Origin: Pyxicephalus adspersus
Lineage: Eukaryota > Chordata > Amphibia > Anura > Pyxicephalidae
Assembly (NCBI RefSeq): GCF_032062135.1
Contig: NC_092869.1
Coordinates: forward strand, 42,843,040 to 42,907,039
Length of the DNA: 64,000 nucleotides
Reading direction: 5' to 3'
The notes under the pieces were generated by a model, which worked only from the letters and a program-made list of their open reading frames with translations, made no database searches and was not told where the DNA came from. A program made the position numbers and the translations under genes. How positions within the stretch are numbered: the stretch's first letter is position 1; every line of letters begins with the position of its first letter. Below are positions 1 to 23,400 of the stretch, one piece after another.

Positions 1-454
1 GCGCTCATGCTTCACACGTATGTTGTTTCTATGCAGACATGGAGATGTTCCCTGCAGGCTCCGTGTTCGGGGTATATAAATAGCCGCTCACATATTCTAA
101 TAAGCAGATTGTCATGATATAATTGGTGCGTTTCCGCGTGTTGCGGCTGATGAAGGGACAATTTATACTAATTAGCGGAGAGCATTGGCGAGTAATTGTC
201 ACTGACAGAGATTAATGGGCACTCCGCAGACACCGATCCCCCAGAAACCACAGGGATATGACCCGCTATCATCACTAGCTCAGTCAATCAGAGCTCATGT
301 ACTGGCCAGTTAAGTGATATCTTGTACTGCCCTACAGCCACACTAAACTATTGGTGTGTGGAGTCCCAGAAAGATAAAAGAAAAAAAGATGAAAATGTAA
401 AATTCACATTATTTCAATCTGAACAAAAAGGATGACATTAGGGAAAGAATATTT

Positions 455-476
455 GGGGGGGGGGGGGGGGGGGGGG
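455..476. repeat. Poly(G) tract, 22 bases
   Basis: An uninterrupted run of 22 G residues followed by AGGTG. Its length in the assembly is unreliable because homopolymers of this size are often miscalled. Confidence 0.95.
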
Positions 477-909
477 AGGTGAAACGTGCAGAAATTCCCC
501 AATATTCTCTGTGTATTAATTAATGGAAAGTTGGAAGTGCCTAGATTAGGTGGAAATTTGGGGGTCCAGGCCCAGCTAGAGGGTTTATGGTTACCCAAAT
601 TGTATGTTCAGGAGAATCTTACAGGTTTGGCCTTAAAAATTCTTGGACAGGAGGGTTTCGAACCGACATCATGGCACTGGGTGGTCCCCCACTGGCAGCT
701 CTCTACCGGATCAGCAATAGGGGGAGGGGAAGGTGGATCCCTCTGTGTATAAGGTGCACTGGAGGACTGAACAGAAACAGGAGAATTTACAGAAAACATT
801 TTATTAGAAATCCCTGTGCAGTCACAATGTGTATTACAAAACCAGAAATTAAAACAATGGCAGATCAATCAATACCAACCTCTACCAGTTGACTAATGGA
901 AGGACATGA

Positions 910-1110
910 ATACAGGTGATTGGTGGAAAGACAAGGACGCTCCCAGGTGATTGGCGGAAGGACAAGGATGCTCCTAGGTGATTGGCGGAAAAGGACACTC
1001 CCAGGTGCTTGGCGGAAGGACAAGGACGCACTCAGGGGATTGGCGGAAGGACAAGGACGCACTCAGGGGATTGGTGGAAGGACAAGGACGTACTCAGGGG
1101 ATTGGTGGAA
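910..1110. repeat. 31-bp minisatellite
   Basis: About six and a half copies of a 31-bp unit built around GATTGGCGGAAGGACAAGGA, with the later copies more alike than the first ones. The array ends in a poly(A) run. It lies in sequence without a gene. Confidence 0.9.
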
Positions 1111-2784
1111 AAAAAAAAGACTGGCAGGAGGCATGCTATGGAATGAATAACTCATCATCCGGTCCAGGTATTGGGTGGTCGGTGTTGATGTCAGTTTGCA
1201 GGGTAAGCACAGACAGCAGAGTGAAGGAAGTTCTGCAGATTCTGGAATGACATTCATCTGAATTTCTAAATAATATAATCGTATCTGTGTACAATCTGAT
1301 CCCTCGTCTTGGCTGGATTGGGATCTGCTCCCCTGCACTTGGCCAGAAATATTTGAAATATAATGTTATTTATATTCTAGTCCCAGAGGTGCGGGTGGCC
1401 CGGAGTTGTAGGAAATACCTCCTATTGGCACACCTGTGTGCGTGCGGCTAGGAAGGGGTTAAAGCTGTTCGGTACAATTACCGGCACAGCATCCTGCCCG
1501 CTGTAATTAGCCCTTAGCCAGCGGATGCAGGCGGCTCTGGTCCTTTCTAATCTATTTCTCTCTTCCCGTCCTGGGCTCATTCCCATGGCAACCCCATCCA
1601 ATGACCACAGGGCTGCCGGGAGGGAGGGGGTACGGGAAGGAGAAAAGCCCCACATCCCTCAAAGGGTTAATGTAGAGTCCACCATGAGGGCCCCTGAGGA
1701 TGGAGAGACTCTCTATACATAGCAAAATCGACATTTGCTGGGCCACAGAGCTTGCCATCAGCTGCGCCATGTCAAGCGGAAACCCCCACAGCTACTCCTC
1801 AACCATACACTAAATATTTTCTGATAAACGGCCGCAATTGTAAATGTCCTGAAAATCAATTAAAAAAAAAAAGGTAAATTTATCTCTCGTACAGCCCCAT
1901 TTAAGATTTTTTAAACGCAGTGCCTGGCCTGGAGGAGGCTGACCAATGAAAAGTCATCCCCAAATCAACAGCCAATCACCAGCTGGCCAAGCATTGAGGA
2001 TCTTTGATTACAGCCTGAATGGCAGAACCAGAACAGAGTCCAACAACTTCCAACCAACCTCCTAAAAAAATGGAAGAGATGATTAGAAATGTCGCCATGT
2101 TCCACAACTGTGCCAATTGTTTACCCTTTGTAAAATAAATTTAATTATTGTGGATTACACGTTGGCGCAATGATTACTAATATGGTGTCGGAATGTTTAT
2201 TGGCGTTCATGGGGCCCCCAGGTGACCTAAAATTGGTTGTTTTTTTTCACCAAAGCCGATCAGAATTCACGGCAGCCCCGGAGGGGTTAATGTCGCCGGC
2301 AGTGGCGGAGATGGGGAACGTGTCATGTGGGGCGGACGGAAGACAGCTGTGCTCTTCTGGCCAGATAAAACCTCCGGCATCATGACAGCTCCAACTTCCT
2401 AAAATGGCTAAAACTGGTGAGATACGGAGCGTGACCGCCTGATCGTTCACCCAGCGAGGAGGACGCCTGACAAACGTGTCACATACCGTCACAGATCAGT
2501 GAAAGCGCCAAACAGGTGGGGGAGGGAGCAGGACAATACTGAAATGCTGATAAACGCTCAGTGGCCAGAAAAACAGAAGACCCCTGTTTATGGACACATA
2601 TGGACCCCTTTAGCGTCCCTGAAAAATATTGCAGCATTGGAGTCTGGTATAGAGCAGTGTGAAACAACATTAGTGGACAATTTCTTTGTGGATCCTGCTC
2701 TACAGGTTATGCAAAGCCCATCGACACTGTCTGCGGTCACAATGCGAGAGAGGAGATAAAGTCATTTATAGTACAGAAACAAGA

Positions 2785-4345
2785 AAAAAAAAAGTACACC
2801 CTTGTCCAATTCCAAGGTTTTGTGTATCATGACAAAGTCATCTGGTCCTTAGCAGGTCCTAAAATCCAAGACATACAACACACAACATATCACGTGTGTC
2901 ACAATGCAGAAGCAATATGTGAAAAATTAAGTACCCTCCAACCTATTGCAAAGGAATGAAGAGGGTAAGTAGCAGCCAGGTGCTGCACATCAGATGCATT
3001 ATTGCTCATCAGCCAGTGTGATCACCTCTATAAAAGTTCTGGTAGTTTGTTGGTCTGGAGAATTCAGGTGTGTGTTACTACAATGCCAAGGGGGAAAGAC
3101 ATCAGCAATGATCCAAGAGAAGCAATTGTTGCTGCCCATCAATCTGGGAAGGGTTATGAGGTCATGTTCAGACAATATGAACTCATTAAAAATTATTTAC
3201 AAGTAGGAAACGTTCCAGACATTTTTCCCCAGAAGTGGACATCCCAGCAAATACACCCCAAGGTCATACTCAGAAAAATTGTAAACACCCTAAGGGCTCC
3301 ATCTCAGGGTCTACACGCCTCAGTCAGCATGTTACATGTTAAAAGTTCATGTCAGGGGAAATTAGAAAAAGACTGAACACATATGATTTGTATGGAAGGG
3401 TTGTCAGGAAAGAGCCTTTTCTCTTTATCTAAAAAGAAACATGGAAGACATTGAGAACGATGTCCAAAATGGAGATGTTTGGCCATAATGCACAACGCCA
3501 CATCCAGTGCAATCCAAACACAGCATATCAGCACAACACACCTCATACCAACTGTGAAGCACAGTGGTGGATGAGTGATGATTTGGTGTTTGCTCTGCGG
3601 CCACAGGACCTGGGGACTTTGCAGTCATTGAGTTGACTATAAACTCCTCTGCCAAAGTATTCTAGAGTCAAATGGGAGCCCATCTGTAAGACAGCTAAAG
3701 CTTGACTGGAATTGGGTCATGTGACAGGACAATGATCCCAGCACACCAACAAATCAACAACAGAATGTCTAGAAAGAAAAGAATGAAGGTGCTGAAATGG
3801 CAGTCAGACCTGAATCAGATCTAAATGCTGTGGTTCGATTTCAAAGCAAAACTTAACCCCACTATACTCATCTGTTCCCGTTCCAATGAAGGGCCCTGCC
3901 ATCTTTTTCCTTCCTTTCTTTCTAGACACAATCTTCAGCTATCTTGATTGGAAGAACAAGCATCACACAACTAGTTCATTCAGTCCTGCCAAGAGCAGGG
4001 GAAGCTGGGATTGCAGGATATCCTTGCAACCAATCCTGAACTGCACATTGACAATCCCACACAGTGTTTCGACTGGTAAGAAATATTACAGAAGGGACGT
4101 CACCTCTTCTTCTGTCCGATCCTAAAGTTTTAAAAGTAGAGCTTTAGGAGAGCTGTGTATAACTGAATGGCCACAAACCTCAATAATCTAAAGCAATGTT
4201 GTAGAGAGGATTCGCGACAATTACTTCACAATGATGGTAAGAGATGAAAAGACACCCAGAAAATAACAAATAACTTCAATTTATTGCTGCTAAAGGATCT
4301 TTTACAAAATATAGAATCTGGGGGTGTACCTAGTTTTTCCCACAC
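2785..4345 (+). mobile_element. Decayed Tc1/mariner element
   Basis: The left end near 2793 reads AAGTACACCC and the right end near 4321-4333 carries the inverted match GGGGTGTACCT, so short remnants of terminal inverted repeats are visible about 1.5 kb apart, the usual size for a Tc1 element. Between them, on the plus strand, lies a broken transposase. The element is old: the inverted repeats agree only over about ten bases and the coding part is interrupted many times. Exact ends are uncertain and a TA target duplication was not firmly identified. Confidence 0.75.
3083..3845 (+). pseudogene. Tc1-type transposase pseudogene
   Basis: A plus-strand frame opens at ATG 3083 with MPRGKDISNDPREAIVAAHQ, the characteristic N-terminal helix-turn-helix start of vertebrate Tc1 transposases. 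The match fades after about 26 residues. A second fragment around 3460-3620, in another frame, resembles the catalytic-domain stretch with the FGHNAQRHIQ and PNTAYQHN motifs. Frameshifts and stops separate the pieces, so no functional protein is possible. Confidence 0.8.
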
Positions 4346-5201
4346 TGGCTCTTTAATGGCTCTTCCACTTTACCTTCATTAATGGTAAAAATAACAACAA
4401 AATGGGATCACTTGTTGTTCGTCAAGACCTGCTAAGGATTAGCTTTTTCTCATGACTTCCCAATTGTACCTGTATGGTAATATAAAGACCCAATCACACC
4501 AAATGTTTCACCAATAGCTCCTCTCACATGGCGGGCTGCAGCAACAACCACAATATGATCCCAGGAACACTTCAACCCTTCACTGACACACAGAAAAGAC
4601 GAGTGAGCCTACGTTGGCTGCAGGGTTTCATTTTTAGTGGCCACAGAGATTGGACACAGTGTCAGTGTCTTCAATCAGTGTAAAGAGTGGCGGGGGATTA
4701 GTGTTTTTACAATCAGTTTAGGAGGAGACATTGAGGTTTTAGGAGTGTCGGGATGCTGTTATGGCACTTCCAATACACAAACAGATCTGACGGTACAGCA
4801 ATGTGAGCATCAGACATCTCTGCATCCTCCAGATTATGTGATGGGTCTCTGTGCCAAGAGCCAACAGACAACGCTTCCCCCCTACCAACACAGACTGGGG
4901 AACCCCATCCCCACCCCCCCACAATAAGTCCTGTGTGCTTCCACTCTACTCAGTCCTCAAAGAAAACAAGAAGGAGGTAATCCTGTCAGCTGGCAGTGGT
5001 GCAGGCATAGTGTGGGGTAGGGCAGCGATGGCATGGCATAGCCGTGGATCTGGAGAGTGACGCCTCCTGCTGGCAGAAACGAGTCCGAGTTTAGCAGCAA
5101 TACAGTCTGTGTTCATAGATTTGTCTGCTACGCATACCCACCAGGACGATGTGCCTGTGAGCCCCCCCAATAGCACAGAATCAGTAAGGAAAGACTGAAG
5201 C
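4346..5201 (-). other. Probable pomt2 3' UTR and flank
   Basis: This stretch follows the pomt2 stop codon at 5202 on the minus strand and holds no exon I can recognise. The first poly(A) signal candidates on the minus strand are ATTAAA (plus-strand 4351-4356) and AATAAA (plus-strand 4277-4282), both at or inside the right end of the decayed Tc1 element, so the transcript may end within old transposon sequence. Confidence 0.4.
5061..5076 (-). promoter_or_regulatory. CTCF-like motif
   Basis: The minus strand reads GCCAGCAGGAGGCGTC, close to the CTCF core consensus. It lies just downstream of the pomt2 stop codon. The call rests on motif resemblance only. Confidence 0.3.
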
Positions 5202-16002
<10,801 letters not shown>

Positions 16003-17019
16003 CCCAGGCAGCTTCCAGCCGGTCACTATGGAGACATGACGTTACCTCGTCACTAGAGGCCACGTAACAGACTCTGGGAAAATGGCTGCCCATGCCCCGC
16101 CCCTTACAACAGACCCGCCTATATCTTCGTCACTCCAATCAGGTCTCTGACCTTTGAACGCAGCGCGATGGCAGCATTGGGGAAGGTACTGTGCTGAGCG
16201 CTGATTGGTGGCTAGTCAGATTGGGGTCACGTGGTGTGCTGGTAGCGGTATCCTTTAGCAACCAAAGGGGAAAGGAGAATTGCCTGCCCCTGGTTCCTGG
16301 GAATGTTTCCAGTCCGCCTCCCCCTCCCAGACATGAAACATTCATATAACAGAAAATATTCCCTCCCAGCCACAAATATGAAGGAGTAACAAACAATCAC
16401 AGGGCTCCGCAGGGGTGTGGTGGGCATGTCCTTTGCCTGACTTTTTTGTAATGTATCCCCCCCCCCACACTGTAGCAGAGGCTGGGCTGGGGTCTCAATG
16501 CCCTTGTAGAACCCCAAACTTCCCAAGTGCCCCTTTACTAACCTGGAGTCCCCTGGATGTCCTTTCCCCGTGTCCTCTGTTATGTCCACACCCCAGGGAC
16601 CCCCCTACACCTTAAAGCTTATTATTAGCTACCCGGGGCCCCTTGTCTCCACCCCCATCTCTGGGGCAGAGTCTGTTGCTATGGGAGTTATTTGCCCCCC
16701 AGATTTGTACGTTGTCATTAGATCAAGGCATTTCATCTTGGTCACTAGGATTGGATATGGAGCAGGAACCCATAGCAACGAGTCCGCAACCACCATGATT
16801 ACAGAAGAATGAATAGTTATTGGTTGCTGTCTCATATGGTGGTCTGTAACCATTAGCAACTACTCTGATTTCTTTCATGGCTGTGTACTTTGTGTGTGTG
16901 TGTGGGGGGAGGGTTTGCACTTTGTACCAAAATTTACTGTAATGAAAGCCACATGGGGGGAGAGCCAGAGGGGCGGATCCTAGACCTCTGCTGATTGGTC
17001 AAAGTCTTATTCTGGAAGT
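16003..17019. promoter_or_regulatory. Head-to-head pomt2/gstz1 promoter region
   Basis: About 1 kb separates the pomt2 ATG (minus) from the gstz1 ATG (plus). A GC-box-like CCCCGCCCCTT lies near 16095 close to the pomt2 start. No other exon was recognised in the interval. A shared regulatory region is inferred from the geometry only. Confidence 0.5.
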
Positions 17020-20000
17020 ATGGCGTCCATGGAGAAGGTGAGTGCTGGCCTGTGTGCAGAAGCCATGGTCGGTGCTGTATGGGAAGGGGTTGTCCTGTGT
17101 GCAGAGGCAATGCTGGGGTTACTGACTCTGCTCTCTTCTCTCTTCAGCCTCTTTTGTTCGGATATTTCCGCAGCTCCTGCACATGGAGAGTTCGGATCGG
17201 TGAGTTCTGTCTGTCCCCACATGTATCTTTGCTGAGACTCCCCTGGGGGCCCGACCCACCCATAACCAGCAAATCACACAATTCTCAGCTGGGTCAAATC
17301 CCAGCCATCCAGACAGGTACACTTCATCAGATGTTTCTAGATCATCCAATCAGATCTGGGGAATTTTTATATAGAGCCAATAAGATTGGAAAGTCTCCTG
17401 AACTACAGGCTGTATTATGTGATCACAATGTGAGTTCGTTATGCCTTGTTTGTATTAGTTCCCCACCCCAGCACCTGAGCCTGGGGCCTCTCCAAGCCCG
17501 GCCCGAACCTCCTACTGACTGTGTATGTCTTTGCAGCTCTGGCCCTGAAAGGTATCGAGTACGACCATCATATCATCAACCTCATCAAAGATGGCGGCCA
17601 ACAGGTGGGTCTCCTCAAGGTGCTGATATGGGGAGGGGACAGAATATGAATCTTACCCACTGTAAGGTTTCTGTGATTGGTTCTCTTTATCAGAGAATGC
17701 TGGGAATTGTAGTTTTAGATTGGAAAATCCAATGATCGTTCTGTCTCTTGCAGCTGACTGATGAATACCAGCAGGTGAATCCTATGATGCAGGTCCCAGC
17801 ATTGAGGATCGATGGTGTCACCCTGAGCCAATCAGTGAGTACAATAATTAAGGACCATGAAATGATCACTAATAGGAAGAGGGGGTAGAACCAATCAGAA
17901 TGTGAGATCCTCCAATACAGGATCATATGAAATCCATGAGGAGGGAAGGAGGGGGGCGATCACTGACAGCAATGAATGAATCTTACCACCACAATTCGGG
18001 GGCTTTGGAATTGCCTTCATGAGTGAACGTCACAGTGAATCCAGCAGACACGTTTCTTTGTGAGGCCCTCTGACAAATATAATTGTTTCCCCTACAGCTG
18101 GCAATTATTGAATACCTGGAAGAGACCCGACCCAGCCCAGCTCTGCTCCCACGAGACCCCATCCAGAGAGCACGCTGCCGCATGATCAGTGACCACATCA
18201 CCTCTGGGATCCAACCGCTGCAGGTAAGTACCAGGCATGAGAACAGTCCTGAAAACCCCCAATATGAGGTGGCTCACCATCCTTCTGTCTGCCCCCCCAG
18301 AACCTGGCTGTCCTGAAGAAAGTGGGGGACGAGAGCCAAGAATGGGCCAAACATTTCATCAGCCGCGGCTTCCAAGGTGAGATTTTGCAGGGGTTAGGTC
18401 TCTAGAGGGGCTGTTGCTTAAGGGGGAGTTGACCACACAGAGGCTCTATAAATTGGGGGGGTTGCTTTGCTCACATGAGGGGGCACTCACTGACTTGTTC
18501 TTCTCTACTAACAGCTCTGGAGAGGCTCCTGGAGGATACAGCTGGCCGGTACTGTGTGGGGGACGAGGTAAGTGTGAGCAGGACAGGGGGAAGGACAGTC
18601 ATTGGTTCAAATCTGTTCCTTTACTTATTGTTTTTGTTATTCCAAATGCGAAATCTCTGATAACAGACAGACTGAGGGCCAATCATGGCACCAGCTGGGG
18701 CTCCACATTAATAAAGTGACTGTTTTCTCCCTGAAGGTGACGATGGCTGATCTCTGTCTTGTCCCTCAGGTGGCCAATGCCAACAGGTGAGCACCATACA
18801 CAAACCACACACTCGCACCAATAAATCAGTGCCCTCATGTATACCCTTGGCCAAAACACATGCCCCTCCCCATCTTTCTTCACATTGTTTAGAAATTATC
18901 CTTTCCTCCTCTTGTGTCACTGTGTCTGTCTGTCATTTAGAACCCCTATTTAATGTACAGCGCTGTGTAATATGTTGGCGCTATATAAAAACTCTCTAAT
19001 ATTAATAAATTGTTTACCCCTTGTCCGGTACTCTGTAGAACCCCACTTACCTTTCTGACCTGGTTAAAAAAAATACCCCCCTGGCATCTCTCTAGACTTC
19101 TAGAGCTGCCCGGACTCTCTAGAACTGTGTTCCTCGTCCTATTCAGCTTGCTCCTACTTCCTGCTCATTTAAAGGAGCACTCAAAACCCAATGCTTCAAC
19201 CTCACCTACCTGTCTTCTTCTGTATCTTAAACCCTCACTACTCACCCACCATTCCCTATCTCCCCTCCTATTGTGTGATACTTCCACCACCTCTTAGATT
19301 GTAAGCTTTTCTGGGCAAGGTCCTCCCCTCCTCCTGTGTCACTGTCATCAGTCATTTGCAACCCCTATTTATTGTACAGCGCTGTGTAATATACGGCGGG
19401 AAATTCAAATAATTTTGTATTGGATTCAATATAAAATAGCTGTATTGAGTCCAACAAAAATAAATCTTTATATAATATATAAATTATATATATTATAATT
19501 ATAATATATAAATTATACGTAAGTATAATTTATATATTATATAAATTTAATAATAAAATAAGTTTATTATTAAATTTATTAAATATTGGACATATTTTAG
19601 TGAGCTATGCCTAAGAATTATAGGCATACAATGTAAAATACATTCCATGCAAAAAAAGTAATGCTTTTTGCATGAAAATATGGACAGAATTAGAACGCTA
19701 GGAGGGTTAATAATATTAACCCTGTATCTCCCCAATCTCAGCTCAGTGGGCACAATGTATATATACCCCCACCATGATGTAAACCCAAGGCATAACCCCC
19801 CCCCCACACACACACACACCACAATAATGTATAGTCCTGACGCAGAATAATCCCCTCCCTTCCTAATTACTTCCTGCCCTCCATCACACTAAATATTAAC
19901 TGTATACTTACACAATTTCTCTTTTTTGCTGCAGGTTTAAGATGGACATGACCCCATATCCCATAATCTCCAGAATCAACCAATCTCTGCTGGAGTTGGA

Positions 20001-20061
20001 GGCCTTTCAGATCAGCCACCCATCCCGGCAGCCTGATACCCCTGCAGAGCTCAGAGCCTAA
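17020..20061 (+). CDS. gstz1: Maleylacetoacetate isomerase / glutathione S-transferase zeta 1
   Basis: GSTZ1 isomerises maleylacetoacetate to fumarylacetoacetate in tyrosine breakdown, using glutathione, and also dechlorinates dichloroacetate. Exons: 17020-17037, 17148-17199, 17537-17604, 17754-17834, 18098-18223, 18301-18376, 18515-18567, 18737-18786, 19935-20061. They join in phase to 216 aa, the same length as human GSTZ1. The zeta-class motif SSCTWRVRI sits at residues 15-23, one position later than in human. A thioredoxin-fold N-terminal half is followed by the helical C-terminal domain with [15 protein letters not shown]. Start: the ATG at 17020 opens an 18-base first coding exon (MASMEK), with a second ATG three codons on. 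The intron before the last exon (18787-19934) holds two LINE tails and an AT-rich palindromic stretch. Confidence 0.96.
18830..19405 (+). mobile_element. Two adjacent LINE 3' tails
   Basis: Two plus-oriented fragments lie in a gstz1 intron. The first ends in TGTACAGCGCTGTGTAATAT then GTTGGCGCTATATAAA near 18956-18988. The second, from about 19020, includes the end of the coding part (TCCTCGTCCTATTCAGCTTG) and the same 3' UTR to 19395. They match the copies at 36631-37134 and 59455-59775. Confidence 0.8.
19440..19575. repeat. AT-rich palindromic tract
   Basis: A run composed almost only of A and T, with many inverted TATAATTTATA-like segments that could extrude as a cruciform. It lies next to the LINE tails in a gstz1 intron. 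Confidence 0.7.
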
Positions 20062-20135
20062 GAGGCGTAGAGGACAGAACCCCACCTTTCTAATACCCCA
20101 TTGTAGCTCAGGACTCTATACCACGCTCCAGCAGA

Positions 20136-20148
20136 CCACAAGGGGGCA
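20136..20148 (+). promoter_or_regulatory. CTCF-like motif
   Basis: CCACAAGGGGGCA matches the CTCF core consensus closely. It lies in the gstz1 3' UTR, between the two convergent genes. Confidence 0.3.
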
Positions 20149-20233
20149 AAATACTAACACTTTAGTCTTGCACTGCACCTTGAAGTGGTGCGCTTTGCTG
20201 TGTGTATGGGGCCTCTGAAATAACTCAGACTTC

Positions 20234-20239
20234 AATAAA
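20234..20239 (+). terminator. gstz1 poly(A) signal
   Basis: AATAAA, 173 bases after the gstz1 stop codon, followed by A- and T-rich sequence and a GTGTGTGTTGTCTGTGTG stretch typical of a downstream GU-rich element. Confidence 0.8.
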
Positions 20240-20453
20240 AAAAATCATTATGACCCGTGTGTGTGTTGTCTGTGTGTATCTGGCCATGTCTGATACAGAA
20301 CCACACTGAGACTTTACTGCAATATCTTTATATATGAACAACAAATACCCACTCTCCCCACTATACATATACTGTATATACTGGCATGACACCTCTGCTA
20401 AATGCCCTCATGCAATTCTCAGTAATAGCATTGTAATGAATACACTGAAGCCA

Positions 20454-23400
20454 TCAAATGCTCAGATCCAGCTGAAACTTTGGCGTGTCACTATAGAAGT
20501 TGCCGCAGCCATCAGCTCCACCAATAATGAGGACTCTGCATTGGCCTCGCCCTCCACGCTTCTCTTTGTCAGAGTCAGTCAGGTGGGAAGAGGTGAGGTT
20601 CAGTAAGGAATGGCCTGCCCGTGGAAGCTGGGTACTCACCCCAAACTTGATGGAGCTCCATGACATCTTATCTGCAAGGACAACACTGCAGTCACCCCAA
20701 AAATACAACACAACCTCCTGTATCCCAAATATGTGCAATCCCCCTGAAGAGAAAGGGAGGCAAAACCCACCTTGACCACCATCCCTGCCTAATGGAAAGC
20801 ACCTAAACCCCTTTCCAGTCTTTGGAGAAGGCTCAATCCCTACCTTTAGCTTCCATTTTGGAAACACTACGACCCCTCCTTCCCCTACTCACCATTTGTA
20901 GAATGCTCAGATTTTGCCTTCCACCTCCATTCAGGAAGTACCAAGACCCTTTTCACTATCGATACCTAGCATTCATGGAGATCTCAGACCACAACCCATC
21001 TTTACCCAACTTACAGGGAAATCCAAGATCCTCCCCAATCCCCAGTGTTCTAACCTCAGCCCCTCCACCCCAATTTGGTACAAGCTCAGAACCTGCCCCC
21101 AACTTCCTAACAAACTGGTGAGAGCTCAGGGGTCAGATTCCACAACCTGGATGAGGAAAGGTGGTTCCCCCACTGAATGGACTCACCCAGATTAAAGATA
21201 AATGCATCTCTCAGGGCTCCAGATGCAGAGCAGCCTCCATGAACCAAGAGCTTGCAATCTGTCACCCGCATGGCTGCATGGAAACTGCGGAGGAAAGGGC
21301 GACACTAAATACATCAGACAGAAGTGGGTACACAGGAGGAGAGGATCCCAGACACTAGAAAAGGCAGCCTTCAGTGTGATAAATAGTGATGGTGGAGAGT
21401 GCACAAAACACCAGGGGGCGCCATCTCACCAGTGTGATAAATAGTGATGGTGGAGAGTGCACAGAACACCAGGGGGCGCCATCTCACCAACGTGGAGAAG
21501 GCCTCTCTGCTGAGGGGGAGAATGACACAGTTGTAAACTCCATGTAACCTGCAGAACAAAGCAATATGGTTAAAAGTGCAACCTGAAAGAACCCCAAAGG
21601 ATCTGTGTGCCTGAAATAAACTTACCCAGATCCAAGATGTATAAATCGTTCAGATAGACCGGATTCGGAGATCGCCGACCGCCAAATATTAATAACCGAT
21701 TTCCCAAGAGAGTCGCACTGTGACTGCAGGAGAGATAAAAGATGAAAATAATAAACTACAAGTCCCAGCATAACCTCAGCCAATCTCATAATTGTTATTT
21801 GCAAATCTAGATGAGGTCAGTCCCATCCATTATATGCAGGAGGGGGGTAAAGACAGTCCTGTACGGCATTACCAGTCTAGGGGTTCCCTCTCACCCGTAT
21901 CTGGGCACTGGACGCTGCCCCTCCACGATTGGTTGGTACCAGATCTTGTATTCTGGGTTGAAGATATAAAGTGCATTGGTGCAGCTCCCAGCTTCGGTTC
22001 CCACCTGTGGGCACAGACCGCCAAACACGTAGAGCTCCCTCTGGTGCATGGTGGCGCTGTGATAGCTGAGGGTTGGCACCTTCCCCACTGCCTGAGGATG
22101 ATATAATCCTGGGTGAGGAGATATATATGGAGTTCGGCATGCCATGCTACCTCCCCATGCCAACAACTATACTTACAATCAGCAGCGTCCACTTCCACTC
22201 CACGGTGTCCAGCGCATACACATTGCTGAGCCAGCGGCTCTCCCACATCCCACCATACACAAACAGCTTCTTGGTCTCGGGGTCAAAGGTGGCAGTGTGG
22301 CCCCGGGAGCACTGGGGGGAAGTGCCAAGGCAGTTATCCATCTGAAACCAAAAGTCGCTGTCTGGGAGGCAAACATCAGAACATTACAAGCCAATGCTCC
22401 TCACTGACCGAGACATCAAAAAGATAAAATGCCCTTTCCAAACCATGGTTACTTACCGATTTCCAGCTTCCATAGTGAATCCTGGCATGGCTTCTCATTG
22501 GCTCCTTCTCCTCCAATCAGAATGGCTGTTTCTGGGTCACATAGGCAAACACTATGGCACCATCGTGCTGAGGGGCAAACTGGAGGAAAAAAAGATTCAC
22601 ACAGGTCACCCAACATTCTACTGCACAGGAACAGCCAATCACACTCCAGCTTTCACTATGACATGTACCGGCGGTGACCCAGCTTCTGGCTTCACCTGAC
22701 AAAAGGATCTGTTCTGTGGAAAGCACCAGGATTGGGCTCCAAAAATGAGAGATGCCAATTGGCTGTCCTGGTTCACAGTCAGTTCTGAGATAGGGAGGGT
22801 GTGGAAGGTTGGCAATGACTGTGGCACAGATGTGGTAGGTAGGCTGATCACAGAGATGGGCAAGGGGTGTTAGGTGGATAATGATCACAAAGATGAGCAA
22901 GGGAGTAGTATGTGGGTGATCATCACAGAGGTGGCCAGGGAGTGGTAGGTGGGTGACAATCACAGAAGTGGCCAGGGAGTAGTAGGAGGGTGATGATCAC
23001 AGAGGTGGCCAGGTAGTAATAGGAGGGTGATGATCACAGAGGTGGCCAGGGGGTGGTAGGTGGGGGATGATCACAGAGGTGGGCAGGGGATGGTAGGTGG
23101 GTGATGATCGCATAGGTGGGCAGGGGGTGGTAGGTGGGTGATGATTGTAGAGGTGGCCAGAGAGTGGTAGGTTAGTGATATCGCAGAGGTGGGCAGGGGA
23201 TGGTAGGTGGGTGATGATCGCAGAGATGGGCAGGGGGTGGTAGGTGGGTGATTATCGCAGAGGTGGACAGGGGGTGGTAGGTGGGTGATGACCGCAGAGA
23301 TGGGCAGGGGGTGGTAGGTGGGTGATGACCGCAGAGATGGGCAGGGGTCGGTAGGTGGGTGATCACAGAGGTGGGCAGGGATTGGTAGGTGGGGGATGAT

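Larger units (their letters stand above)
1..2784. other. Left flank, no gene found
   Basis: No exon with a recognisable protein match was found on either strand. All open frames here are short and lack splice context. The stretch holds a poly(G) run, a 31-bp minisatellite and otherwise unique-looking sequence. In mammals the neuroglobin gene lies next to POMT2 on this side, but no globin-like exon was seen here. Confidence 0.6.

Noticed and set aside
650..680. A tRNA-like TTCGAA box
   Set aside because: No A box, acceptor stem or cloverleaf could be built around it on either strand.
16995..17735. A 246-codon plus-strand frame
   Set aside because: It reads through gstz1 introns. The true gene is spliced, and the exons join to the expected 216-aa enzyme in another frame combination.
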